This document shows positions 1 to 10,733 of a stretch of DNA of 64,000 bases, one piece after another (the first letter of the stretch is position 1; each line of letters starts with the position of its first letter). The notes beneath the pieces are model-generated. The model was not told the origin of the DNA, did not search any database, and saw only the letters and a list, made by a program, of their open reading frames with translations. The DNA comes from Rotaria socialis (taxonomy: Eukaryota > Rotifera > Eurotatoria > Philodinida > Philodinidae), in the NCBI GenBank assembly GCA_905331475.1, contig CAJNYU010001370.1:1-64000 (forward strand), in the 5' to 3' direction. The position numbers were made by a program, and so were the translations under genes.

Positions 1-3000
1 GAAACTATTGAGGATCTGAGATGGTTCTTTAAACTAGCTAAAATCGTCGATGGTTCATTAATGAGCGAATGAAACCTTAAAAGGTTCAGTGTCTTGGCTA
101 GAACCATAAATAGTTCCATATGACACCTTCTGTTTTCAGAGTAAGGGCATCAAACGTTCAGAAAACATTCTAAAGATTTTTCTTCCTGAAATTACTCATA
201 TACTTGACCATTGGTTAACACATTAGAAAAAATATGTTTTGTTTTCTAGAAACAGATGGGGTCAGTAGATTTTTCTAGGTTGATAACCCATATTGAAGTG
301 TAATACGTGAATGATTATGAATACAATCAATAGTTAGTATGACGACCATTTGCGTTCTTTATTTTACGAAGTCAAGATGGATATTAGAATAAAAGGGCTT
401 CAAATAGCTCGGTATCTGTTCCCATGTTTGTTAGAACATTTGAAAAATGCATTTTGACCATGTCTTTAAGATAACAATTATGTTCAGTTTCTGATAGCAT
501 CTTTTTCAACTTCATCTTTGATTATTATTCCAATATGTTCTGGCACATTGAGATCGGATCAATTTTGTAGCCAAATATCATTACCCCAAAACCATACATC
601 GTTATCTTTCCACGCCGATAATTGCAGATCGATTACCGCAGGAAAACGCCGGAACATGGAAACAGTATTCCGGCCTGACTTTTTTCGACAAGAACCAATT
701 GGAAATCATCAGAAAACAATCCGAAGATTTTCAGACCAGAATGCCGCTTCCATATTCCTGTGACTTCTGGTGTTTTCCTACAAGACATGGTAATTTTCCC
801 CTATCTTTCCTACGGGTTCCTGCAGTATCCGGTGGTCAGACCCATCGACCTGGGATTGAAGTAAATATTATATGCTCACATACACAGTGCTTTATCATGG
901 ACAAATAGAACTTCATCAAGATCAATAACATTTTCTTTTTCGTTTAAGAAAGAAGATACATTTTGAGCCAAATTATGTAGCGAAAATATTCACCTTTGTT
1001 CTTGATCATCCAGAGTATTTGCCTATCAGTAAACATGATAAAAAAATCCAATACATTGTTAATATTTCACCATTTCACAATATCTTTCATTATCTTCAAT
1101 ATCCTCGACACGTTTTGCCCATATCCACTCATTTAAATAATCTGGTACAGAAACAACTCGCACATAAAATTCATCTGATGGCACGAGATAAATAAAGTCC
1201 TCTTTGGTTCAATCTTTTAGCCAATCGCATAGCTATAATTGATCCGATTTATGAACTTCCAATTTTAATGTATTTGAAATAACATGGATTGGCCTTAGTC
1301 CTTCTCTATGACGATAATTATTGTTTGATTGTTCCATAAACGACGTACTCTTTTTGCTTCTATACAATGTCCTTCGTCACAACAGAACAACTTTTTCTTT
1401 GTCGATCACTCGCTTGAAGAATAATATCTTGACTTGTCCGTCATAATTTAAGGTAAGGACCAGCATTTAAACAATCAACAAAGCGTTGGTCATATGATTT
1501 TTTTCACAAGGCTGTAAGAAATCGCAATCGAACGATGGAATTGTCTATTTATGAATGTTGCACCAGCATCGCGAACTTCATGAAAATCAATGCGTTTAGT
1601 TCTGTCAATAATTATCTGTTGTTCAGGATCATACGTTTATGAAATATAGTGATCAGAAAATGACCTTATATTTTTTTTCAGGCTACATAAACTTGTCTGT
1701 TCTATAACTCTCTAACAGAAGAAGAATAGCAATATCTTTTTTTATTTATCGTTACCGCGAGAGACAGATTACAGAACACAACGCCGTATGATCATTGAAA
1801 CAATGCACTTTCAAATTTTTCCTAAGAAAAATTTCTGTTTCTTTTTTGATCTCACAAGTCACCAAGGTTGACTTATAACGGTTGCATTCTAGAAAATTCT
1901 CTAAAAATCCGGAGTTTTACCTATCAGAGTCCTCATAATCTCTATTGTTGAGTGCTAATAAACCCCATTTTCGACGGGCTTTCATTTGATATAAAATTCA
2001 TTAGATATCCTATTTGAAATTATTGCGATGCACTTCTGAAAAAAATTCTTGTCAGAGAAATTTAGCTTCCAAATATCCTCAAAAATTGATTTTTGCGGGA
2101 AACTTTTGGATGCAAAGATAACGTCGGACAGAAGCGTTCTCGCTTAGTGTAATGATCGTCTTATAACTAGAATAGTAACTACTCCAAAAATTTCAGCTAT
2201 CTATCATTTATACCGGAGAAATTTGAGAAATCAAGTTTTGACTTGAATACCCTAAATTATCCCCCTATCTAAACCTCTTCGCAAGATTTTTAAAACTTTT
2301 TAAATCTACAACTATGCTTACATTTACTAATTTTACAAACTCAGACAGTTTCAGTCCGTTTCAAGAAAATCAAAAATAATCGTGCTGCTTTTTCGAAAGA
2401 ACTACCTGCTTTTATTGGATTTCTATTCTTATATGCTAAGATGCACAGAACAGAAGGAAATACCTCTATATAATGAGCCCTATTTAATATTTTGTTGAAT
2501 GATTACACTCGAGAATTTCTACGGGATCATTTACATTGATTCGATTTACTTACGTTAGTGAACTACCTCTAGAAGATATTGGAAATATCGAAGATATATC
2601 GCGACACCTACATTGAGTCATACGGTGTGAGCCCTTGTTCCACATCCACATCCTTCATAGTACTTTATTAAGTTTCTGGGGAAAATTTTGGAAGATACCA
2701 TATTATAAATGTTAAATTATGTCATATTAATACAATATTATTGGTTTAGAAAAAACTAGACAGGCCAAGCCTTAATAAACTAAGCCTGATTCAATCTTTG
2801 AGACGTATAGTTATATTTTAAAAAAATCGAATGTGTACATAGATAAAGGCAGGCGATTAGCAAAACAAGCTCTATTGTTGGGGAAATAAAGTCTTTACTA
2901 GTCGACCTTTTGAAAGATGTACAGTAAATATCAAAACAACGGTTTGTGAAGGGCAAAGGTATATGTTTTTGATTGGAGGAAGTAAAAAACTGCTATTTAT

Positions 3001-3373
3001 ATCATAACTTGGAGCACTACTAACTACCAATAAATGGAGAATAAATGGGTTTCGCACTTCTAACTAAGATTATTAACGCGCATATGAATGAACATTCAAT
3101 CTGTTCGATTCTTTGGTCGTTTTCTGTTTCCTTTTTGTCCTTTTTTTCCATGTTCAATCCAAGTACGTAATTTTAACATTGAAACCCACACCCACACCCT
3201 CATCTCTACTTCACCGTAGTTATGCATTGCCTATATGAATGAATTTTGTCAATAATCGTATTTTATTCATTTCAGTATTCACTTTATTCTTCGTATAGTG
3301 TCATATTCGCACCGACCGTTGTTTTGTTACATTTTATTCATAATTGTGAATTCATTTAATAGGGCTAATTACG
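1..3373. other. Gene-poor AT-rich stretch with weak coding traces
   Basis: No intact gene is visible here. On the minus strand around 1080-1210 a short open stretch reads KEDFIYLVPSDEFYVRVV and then NEWIWAKRVEDIEDNER, which looks like real but decayed coding sequence. Upstream of it stops and frame breaks accumulate, and I do not recognise the family. A short TGTGGG-type tract lies at 3184-3200. The last 150 bases hold the presumed promoter and 5'UTR of the gene starting at 3374. Confidence 0.4.
3184..3200. repeat. Short ACCCAC/TGTGGG tract
   Basis: The top strand reads two ACCCAC units followed by ACCCT, which is two TGTGGG units on the other strand. TGTGGG is, from memory, the telomeric repeat reported for bdelloid rotifers. 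The following bases CACCCTCATC are shared with the right arm of the hairpin at 6905-6964, so this could equally be part of a dispersed repeat. Confidence 0.5.
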
Positions 3374-4723
3374 ATGGACACAATACATTATGCCTTATAT
3401 TTCGTTTTGTTCTTGGGCTTATTGCGCGTTTCTTCCCAAGAATACAACAAAGGAAGTTACAGCCCTTCGTTTGATAAGCAAATTCTCGTGAAAAACCTTA
3501 CTGACGGATACTGGATTGAAGCTTTTCAACCCGACGATAAAACTCCTATTGGGTTCGTGGCCTTTGGGCTCTCTCGTGGAGAGATCACTTTTTACTCGAA
3601 CCCGTACACAAATATGGGAAAAACCAAACCTACTCAGATTCAAAAACTTATCACTCCTGTTTCCACGAGTCAGGCTGATATTTCAGGCGATGGGTTTAAC
3701 GACATTATTATCTGCTTTGACTATGGCAATACAATACACGACTTCAACCCGGACGGAGGGCACATTGTATGGCTAGAAAATCCGGGAAAGAATATCAGTA
3801 CAGTACCTTGGAAACAGCATTATGTTGGAAGATCAGCAACCATGCACAGGCTTAAAATTGGTTATTTTACGCAAACGAAACGGTTAGAGATTATAGGTTT
3901 ACCTATCGTAAATGGGCCATTTGATGTACCAGTACCTGTGTTGTTATTTCGACAGCCAGATGATGTGCTATCTGCTAAAGCGTGGGATTGTGAAACTGTT
4001 GATGAAGATTTTTTTCATATAATTCATGAGGCTAAAATGTTTAAAGTAAATTCGTTGGACCAACTTCTGATTGCATCACGGGAAGGTCTTAGTTGGCTTT
4101 ACTATAATGAAAACTCAGCGAAGTGGATCATTGTAAAAATTGCCACTGGTGAAGAAAAAGAAAAACAGCAGACAAACTACTATGGTAGTGGTAATGTCGA
4201 TATTGGAAAAGTTGGAAGTGACACTTTTGCTTATATTGTTGCAATCGAGCCCTTTCATGGGAGTGTAGTTTCGGTCTACACCAAAACTGCTAATAATTCA
4301 CTGACTCATATACAATGGCAAAGACACATTCTCGATGAATATGGATATCCTAACGAAAACGGCGAAGGTACAGGTCATCATGTCATTTGTGCTGACTTCG
4401 ATAAAGATGGAGATGATGAATTTTTAGTCGCACTTCGTGGACCATCGCCAAACGAGGGTATCTTTTATTATAAGCCTCTTGATCTCTCTCGTGGTTTATT
4501 TGCCAAATGGAAAGTTAGTAATGAATCTACTGCCAGAATTGCCTTGGCAGACTTTGATAACGATAGTTTTATTGACTTTGCAACAATAGGCTATCATGTT
4601 CCCGGTTATTACTTGGCAAAAGATCCTTCAATTAATATTTTTTACAATCGGTTACCCGTGGGAAAAAAATTCAAAAAAGAAACGGATGAGAACGCATTTT
4701 CGCCACAAAGGACTACGTTGTGA
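3374..4723 (+). CDS. Secreted beta-propeller protein, aldos-2-ulose dehydratase-like
   Basis: A 449-residue intronless reading frame with an ATG start. Residues 1-22 form a signal peptide (hydrophobic YALYFVLFLGLL, then SSQ). The rest resembles the N-terminal seven-bladed propeller of fungal aldos-2-ulose dehydratase/isomerase: DGYWIEAF near 43-50, ADISGDGFNDIIICFDYG, GGHIVWLENPG, MHRLKIGYF, EPFHGSVVSVYTK, VICADFDKDGDDEFLVALRG and ALADFDNDSFIDF. The last two are FG-GAP/VCBS-like acidic loops. The fungal enzyme is about 900 residues and carries cupin and lectin-like parts after the propeller; here the protein stops after the propeller. In the fungal enzyme the propeller is thought to carry the dehydratase site, so an extracellular sugar-lyase role is possible but unproven. 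Lack of introns beside intron-rich genes and the fungal resemblance suggest horizontal acquisition. An alternative is a generic VCBS-repeat lectin. Confidence 0.8.
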   Translation: MDTIHYALYFVLFLGLLRVSSQEYNKGSYSPSFDKQILVKNLTDGYWIEAFQPDDKTPIGFVAFGLSRGEITFYSNPYTNMGKTKPTQIQKLITPVSTSQADISGDGFNDIIICFDYGNTIHDFNPDGGHIVWLENPGKNISTVPWKQHYVGRSATMHRLKIGYFTQTKRLEIIGLPIVNGPFDVPVPVLLFRQPDDVLSAKAWDCETVDEDFFHIIHEAKMFKVNSLDQLLIASREGLSWLYYNENSAKWIIVKIATGEEKEKQQTNYYGSGNVDIGKVGSDTFAYIVAIEPFHGSVVSVYTKTANNSLTHIQWQRHILDEYGYPNENGEGTGHHVICADFDKDGDDEFLVALRGPSPNEGIFYYKPLDLSRGLFAKWKVSNESTARIALADFDNDSFIDFATIGYHVPGYYLAKDPSINIFYNRLPVGKKFKKETDENAFSPQRTTL

Positions 4724-5115
4724 AGACGCTTTTTTCGACCTTTTTGAACGCGATTTTTAAAAAAAACACGTTTTCTTTAAAATAAAAAGGGCGTTCTGAT
4801 GCCCCGAAAACGCTATGTTATGAAGACAGTTCTTAAATACTAAAATGTGTTTTAGAGAAACGCAAAAAGGCACTCTAAGAACACGTTATCCCAGAACGCG
4901 TTTTTCCCAATAGAAACGCATTGTTCTTTTGAAAAATAAAAAAGTTTATCCTGAGACTTATTTAGTCTTGAAACGCGTTCCCTTTCGTATCTGTTTCCGC
5001 TCTCAGATAACTTGTTTTGGTCCACTTGAAATTGCGTTTCTTGGCGAATGCGTTCTTACTTCGTTGACTTGCAGTTTCCAGGAATGCGTTCTAAGTATTC
5101 TTGCGCTTTCTGTGA
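4724..5115. repeat. AACGC/GCGTT-rich inverted repeat cluster
   Basis: Directly behind the propeller gene the motif AACGC (often GAACGCG or GAAACGC) recurs in the left half (4740-4925). Its complement GCGTT (GAAACGCGTTC, ATTGCGTTTC, AATGCGTTCT twice) recurs in the right half (4970-5100). The arrangement is roughly mirror-symmetric, as in a degenerate foldback or MITE-like element. No coding content is visible. The boundaries are estimates and no target duplication was found. Confidence 0.45.
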
Positions 5116-6149
5116 GATAGATTTGACCACACGGCGTTGTAATTATGAAGCAGCGAACATTCCAATAGACCAAACTTACGTATATATATATATATAACGT
5201 GTTCAAATTCCTAGTTATATTAAATAAACGTTATATGTAAACAGTAGTCACATTTTTTATTAATCACAGGTGTAGATAATTTCTTGTGAATTTAAATGCA
5301 GTACAATTAGTAAATTTGAAAGAAGCAATTTTTTATCAACCTGTTAAAAATTCTATAATTAAAATTGTAATCATTCGAAATTATTCAAACGAGTATTTTT
5401 CAAGAGACCATCAAACTTCGAAATGCGATTTAACTACTACAAAATTTTAAATCAATATTCCTAGATAGATGTGCTCAGTACAACATGATATTCTTCACAT
5501 GTTCACAGAGCCGGTACATAGTTATAGCGGTATTTTTTTGTACTAAAATGGTCCTTCTAATTAGAATGAATTATAATAGTTGTAGTTATAAACATAGAAA
5601 TTTAAAGCAAGTTGAATCAAGCGTCTCACGGATGTTCTAAATTTAGTTTTGTGTTGAAGCTAAATTCTTAAATATTGATTTATATTTCGAACTCTAATAA
5701 TGCAGCACACGAATAACAGATTGATACCTAGTTTTGAATATTACTTGATTTCAGTTTGTAAATATATATGTTGTTCGAAAAAATTGAAATAACAATTTTC
5801 TTATGCCTTATTAAATTTATTTGAAGATGATCGAATATAAATTACAGGATGGAAGAAAGAAATCTAACAGTAAAAAATTAACCTGAATAAATATGAAATT
5901 CCTGGCATCGTTTACACTTATAGCTTGATGTTGAGATTAAAGAAATACTTTTTACTGCAATAAAAATGATCCAATGTTGCTTTCATAGGATTAGTCACTT
6001 TTTGAAAGTGTTGAATCACAACGGATAACATATTTTCTTTTCACCTTCCTAAACTGCCATCTATATATAACATTCACGAAGTCAAAGAAACTATATCCAA
6101 TTCAATAGATTATTAGTTATTTCTTTATCTCAATGGGTGGCGGTATGTT

Positions 6150-6434
6150 CGCCAATAAGACATTTGCCAATTGGCGACGTTCCACCGAATGTGCTGGCGA
6201 AAGTATAGTGGACGTTGGCCAATTGGCGAAAGTGAGATGGGGTATCTCAGTAGTTACACAACGATATTACGAAAGGGTATATGTCAGCACTGAAGTTAAT
6301 GTTACCAGAATATATATATATATATATATATATCATAGTTTACACTTACCGATGTAGGTGAGAAAATGTTTTTTAGTCTGTGTCTATTTTACAATGACAT
6401 TGTTGAACGATCACTGTACTTTCGCCAATTGGCA
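6150..6434. repeat. MITE-like inverted repeat with GCCAATTGGCGAAAGT arms
   Basis: The left arm at about 6215-6234 (GGCCAATTGGCGAAAGT) is matched in reverse complement at 6418-6434 (ACTTTCGCCAATTGGC). Further partial copies of the same motif sit at 6150-6200. The spacer holds a TA microsatellite at 6308-6332. No target duplication was recognised. Confidence 0.4.
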
Positions 6435-6904
6435 AAATTCCGGAACCCTAGGTAAATGCATTTATGATTTCGTTTCTAGTCTCTTCAATAACTCTATGAA
6501 GTAAAGAGAGCAAAGAAGAATCAGAAAAAAAACTAATGCTTATCGTCATTGATGGTTTACTGTGAGTGAGATGAGCGAAAAATGGAACAGAGAAATAGGA
6601 AACTAGAATTATTCGGTTGAACTTTCTACCGATAATATTTCAAATCTTCCTCAGATATTACTCACTGTATTTCAACTATGCTATTTAAATGATACCAAGT
6701 AATTTGAGTGATAACTCAATGCTGTTTTCCACTTTGCTTTTATTTCTAACGCTGTCCACTTGTTTGCGTCGAATGATTGATTTGCTTACTTGTTTTATAG
6801 TACTTTCCACTCTTTTTATTTCTGTCTCATTTTTTTCACCTTCTTTTCAATAATGTATTCTATTAAGAAGAAGTGCACACCAGAGCTCCGCGGTACGTGG
6901 AACT

Positions 6905-6964
6905 AGAGGGTGTGGGGTGTGAGTGAGTATTTTCATCTCCGCGCTCACTCACACCCACACCCTC
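6905..6964. repeat. Near-perfect hairpin with GGGTGTGGGTGTGAGTGAG arms
   Basis: The left arm 6905-6927 and the reverse complement of the right arm 6944-6964 are identical except for one extra G in the left arm. The loop is about 16 bases. The arms contain TGTGGG units. The right arm shares CACACCCACACCCTCATC with 3184-3204, and a related arm pair occurs at 48023-48134, so a dispersed family is likely. Confidence 0.65.
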
Positions 6965-7163
6965 ATCGTTGAATTTGAAAGAGAAAAAAAACGAACAGTT
7001 TTTATTTTGAAATAAAGAGAACAAAGACATCGATAGAATCACATCGAAGAATCGACCAATGTCTAGATCAACTAAAATTCCCAAAGTGTTTGATTATTTT
7101 CATAAGATAAAATCAAATGAATCTAAAAAAACGTCGATCAATTATCGTTACGAATTTTCTTCA

Positions 7164-7418
7164 TTAAAATTGAACTTTCGATTTAATAGTTCGAACCCGA
7201 ACATACTGACCAGTAAAAACAAGAATCTGATAACAATAACCATTTGCTAGATGATTATAAAGTAATGGTCTGATATTCAACTGAATTCTTCTTTCAATAT
7301 CAAGTTGCCTTTTCTTAAATATCTTTCCAAGATCTTTTCTATCGTAATAACGAGCATGAATATAAATCGATAGGACGATACATTGAAGTAAAAGATATTT
7401 TTCTGTGAAATATTTCAA
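7164..7418 (-). pseudogene. Polycystin-1-like fragment: TM segment and start of PLAT domain
   Basis: The minus strand encodes a hydrophobic segment (YLLLQCIVLSIYIH), then ARYYDRKDLGKIF, and after about 25 residues GYCYQILVFTGQ and TIKSKVQF before a stop. In polycystin-1 family proteins the first transmembrane helix after the GPS site is followed by an ARRKDKKD-type basic stretch, a loop, and a YQILVFTGQ..GTKSKVQF-type start of the PLAT domain. Order and spacing match. The PLAT domain breaks off at the stop and I found no continuation, so this is probably a relic or one exon of a damaged gene. No initiating ATG is clear. Confidence 0.5.
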
Positions 7419-7919
7419 ACAATGATAAACGTTGAATTGTTAGCTCCATCTTTATTCAATTTAATCGATGTTTAATTTGAAATGGTTCCGAAAGAACGAA
7501 TATAATCTATGGATAGAGATGAACGGAAAAAAACGAAATGGGAAAACTTAGACGAAATAAATATCCAATTCAAGTCGAGTTTCGCCTTCGAATGATAATT
7601 CGATTCCCATAACAAATAATCAGTTTCTGCATTTGCTGATAAATTTTTTGATATAGGATTTTAATTTTGTTATCCTATTTTATCGTTAACATCTTTCTAT
7701 AAGTTAGATTGTTCGAAATTCGTAAACCTATCTCTACAAGTTTAATGTATAGAAGAATACTTTTCTTTTCTGATCACCTTTTATTATTTATTTCCTTTCA
7801 GAACAACTGACTGATCATCAAATGAAACGATTAAGCTCAATTTAAAAAAAATCCACCCACAATATCACGACGAACTCAATTGAAACCAGGTGAAGTTTGG
7901 CAAAATCAAACTCCAACAT

Positions 7920-8112
7920 CTTCCCATGTCAGAAAATACGGTCAGTATACGACCGTATACGGCGAAAATACGGTATCGTTTACAGTGCCGTATTACTGCA
8001 TCCAATACTACAGGAAAATACGGACAGTTTACTGCCGTAAAGATATCGTTTTCCTACCGTTTACGTTCAGAAAACGGACCGCAAACGATATCCGTTTTGA
8101 TCGACCTGAGAA
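7920..8112 (+). repeat. TACGG/CCGTA-rich dispersed repeat, copy 1
   Basis: About 190 bases dense in ATACGG, CCGTAT and CGTTTAC motifs, ending in CGTTTTGATCGACCTGAG. The reverse complement of 32283-32492 aligns with it through segments such as GTTTAC-GTGCCGTATTA, TTTACTGCCGTAAA and TCCGTTTTGATC. With only two degenerate copies visible it looks like a non-autonomous DNA transposon. Its ends (CCAGGT.. and ..GACCTG) are weakly inverted. Confidence 0.6.
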
Positions 8113-9744
8113 TTCATTTCCAACTAGATATTTTAATATAAGATGTGAAATTCGAATTGATCAAACATAGAAGAAATAGCAGATTGACCGTTGAGATTTA
8201 TAGAAAGAAGAATAACAAGAAGAACTATTCTCTTCATCTATTGATCGATGCCGGTTATTTTCAATATTAAAACTGAATCACTTAGGTTTTACTTAACTCA
8301 AAAGATTTCTTTATTTAATTGATTAACATGATAGAAAAGTTTTCATTATCGTTAGCTTAGATTTGAAAGAGTTGCAAACAAATGAATAAAAATGATCTCC
8401 TCGTCAGTTTTCTACGAATCTCGAATATTCATGTGAATTTCTCGTCTACATATTTACTTGTTTCATAGGTATTAGAAAGGATTCAGTTGTTAAACTCGAA
8501 TATTAGTATTCATACTCTCAAAAAGATATATTCATTCTTCAGTATCGAGTTGTAGATCATTTGAAATGCCTAGTATCGGTTATTTATTTATTTTCCTTGT
8601 TTATTTATAAAATTCTTCTATCTTACAGAAAATTTTCCATAGACGAAAAGAGATGAGAACAAGAGAAAACAAACCTGTTCATTTTTGTCTTGTTTTTATT
8701 TTCTTGTAAAGAGTTTTCTCTATAGAATGAATCTAACTATTTGTTGTCTACCATCAATTTCTTCTTTTTTCTATTTCACTTATGGGAGTATTCTTCATAA
8801 AGTTTTTGGAAAACCCGATTTCAATTCTTTCTTCAATTCGATATCTCATCGAATTTTTTCGATCTAAACCAATTGTTCTTACATGATCAACAATTCTACA
8901 CTAGAAAGAATTGCATTTTTCTCTACTATTGAATGAAAGAACGGAAAGGAACTGATAGTATTTCTCATTGCATTTCAGAATGAACCTGTATATGCATGCA
9001 AAAAATAGTTAGAGCTCGCATTTTCTTCCTGTTTTTTAACATATTTTTCTCCACAATGATGAACATAGAAAAAAAGTGAGAATAGGAGAAAGGTTATGTC
9101 GGTTAAACATATGGCTAACAAGAAGATGAATATCGAAAAGAGAAACAACGCGAGAATGAGCACAAAAAAACAGAAAAAATATGACTGAGTTTTTTTCTTC
9201 CTTTTTTGTGCTCATTCTTTACGACGAATAGTCGAATGCTCGATCAGTGACCTTCTCTACATCGCTCTCATGTTCTTGTTGCTTTAGAGAAAACGCACAA
9301 GTTTTACATTCTTCTTACGTCATGTGACAGATAACAAACTTATTCTTCAGTCAAAAATGTGCCGTTCATTGGTAAGACAAATATTTTTCGATCAAATTTT
9401 TTCAATTACTATCACCTTCTACCGTTATAGAATAGATAGCGAAAAACTATGATGAATAGAGCTTTGTGTAACCATGAACCAGTCAGACAATCGCTATTAG
9501 ATTATCAAAAAAATGAATTCATATATTGCCTTATGATTTTATTATGTTGAAATATTCTCTTCAATCTCTAGCGTATCGATTCATTATCGATATTCATTTT
9601 ATAATCATTATTCGAATAAATATTAATTGGATAAATTTTTTTTATCATTCTCCACAAAGATAAAATATTCAGTTTCATCGAATCTTACAGTTAAAAGATG
9701 AACTCTTCTTTTTTTTGTTCATGAAAAACATCGATCTGTTTCTA
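8113..9744. other. Intergenic stretch, no supported gene
   Basis: AT-rich sequence with poly-T and poly-A tracts and no protein-like frame. The last 100 bases may hold introns and small exons of the coiled-coil gene that follows, because a good acceptor (ATTTTAG) precedes 9751. Confidence 0.3.
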
Positions 9745-9750
9745 TTTTAG

Positions 9751-10231
9751 GTACCTTCATCAACACCTAATGACCTTCAAGCAACACTTGATAAGATTGT
9801 TGATGAAAAGTATCAGAAATATCAACAATTGAAGATATTAGAAAAGGAAGAACAAAGAATTGTCGACGAAGAGAAGAAGATTCAAGATAAAAAGAAAAAG
9901 ATCGAAGAATATAAAAAGAAGATCCAAGAAGAAGATCCAAGAAGAAGAGATGATGGTTGAAGAAGACGAAAATAACGTCATATTAGCTAAGAAGAAGCTT
10001 GAAGATGAAAAGAAAAAGAAGCCTGAAGATGAAGAAGTCTGAAGCAGACTGACTGTTATTCTCATTATTTGTTCTTGCTAATGTTTTTATTATTACATCC
10101 ATTAAGATTAAACTTTTGATTTAGTTTCAGTTCAAACACATCAACCAGTAAAAACAACAAGAGCATCGATATTTCTAGGTCAACGACAATCAGAAAATGT
10201 TGAAATCGATGAACAAAGAAGAATTCGATAA
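9751..10231 (+). pseudogene. Charged coiled-coil protein, frameshifted by a 13-bp tandem duplication
   Basis: After an acceptor the frame reads VPSSTPNDLQATLDKIVDEK and continues as a Lys/Glu-rich coiled coil (LEKEEQRIVDEEKKI, IEEYKKKIQEE). At 9921-9946 the 13-mer GATCCAAGAAGAA is present twice in tandem. The extra copy shifts the frame and leads to TGA at about 9958. The other frame then continues the same coiled coil (MMVEEDENNVILAKKKLEDE) to a stop near 10042. A second exon-like stretch after an acceptor at about 10127 encodes THQPVKTTRASIFLGQRQ. The upstream start was not found and the family is unknown. A sequencing or assembly artefact is possible. Confidence 0.5.
9921..9946 (+). repeat. 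13-bp perfect tandem duplication
   Basis: GATCCAAGAAGAA occurs twice back to back. Since 13 is not a multiple of three, it breaks the coiled-coil reading frame described at 9751-10231. Confidence 0.85.
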
Positions 10232-10302
10232 AAATATGAATAATTTCCGCAATAGCCAGAAAGAAAGATCACTTTTAACTAAATAGAGACATAACAATCT
10301 TA

Positions 10303-10733
10303 TTATGTCATTTCTTTAATCACAATGATAGGTAAATAAATAACCTCTTCATAACCTATTTGATCAGAATATCGTCGATACATTATCGAAATCAGAAAGA
10401 TCAGAGAAACAAGAATTACATTGAAATAAATAATTGTATTTTCTAGATGATCATTTTTGATAAAAACATCATGCCAATAAATTGATTCAAGTGATATCGT
10501 CAAATGAGCAGAAAATTTAGTTAAATATACCGAAAGACATTGACTTTATAAAGAGTTGATTTTAGTCCAATTTCCATCGAATAGAAGGTTAAAATGTTTA
10601 AAAAGAAATTCAAACGCACACTTAAAATTAAACCATCGGATTTCCATTGATTATTCTCATCAAGATAATAATAATCAGATGTATAAAGACGAATCTGATA
10701 ATCTAATGTAATATTAAATCGTTTATTGATCAC
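10303..10733 (-). pseudogene. Second polycystin-1-like fragment (GAIN/GPS-proximal and TM1)
   Basis: The minus strand encodes KRFNITLDYQIRLYTSDYYY then LDENNQWKSDGLIL. In a second frame it encodes CLSVYLTKFSAHLTISLESI, then WHDVFIKNDHLEN and the membrane helix TIIYFNVILVSLIFLISIMY followed by RRYSDQIGYEE. In polycystin-1/REJ proteins a YYWDE..W.SDG motif precedes Cys-x-x-x-HLTSF, a DY.FA.ADF stretch, the first TM helix and an ARRKD basic loop, in this order. The expected Cys-free linker is short and the two parts are in different frames, so either an unresolved intron or decay separates them. It resembles the fragment at 7164-7418 and lies on the same strand. Confidence 0.5.

Larger units (their letters stand above)
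5116..7163. other. Intergenic AT-rich stretch with simple repeats
   Basis: No supported gene. It contains TA runs at about 5181-5196 and 6308-6332, an inverted repeat built on GCCAATTGGCGAAAGT (about 6150-6434) and the GTGTGGG hairpin at 6905-6964. Short open frames have no recognisable protein features. Confidence 0.4.

Noticed and set aside
7920..8141. Overlapping open frames of 83-96 codons in the TACGG-rich repeat
   Set aside because: They arise from the stop-poor repetitive composition, and the second copy does not conserve them.
9838..10065. Ser/Phe-rich open frame on the minus strand
   Set aside because: It is the antisense shadow of the Lys/Glu-rich coiled-coil sequence on the plus strand.
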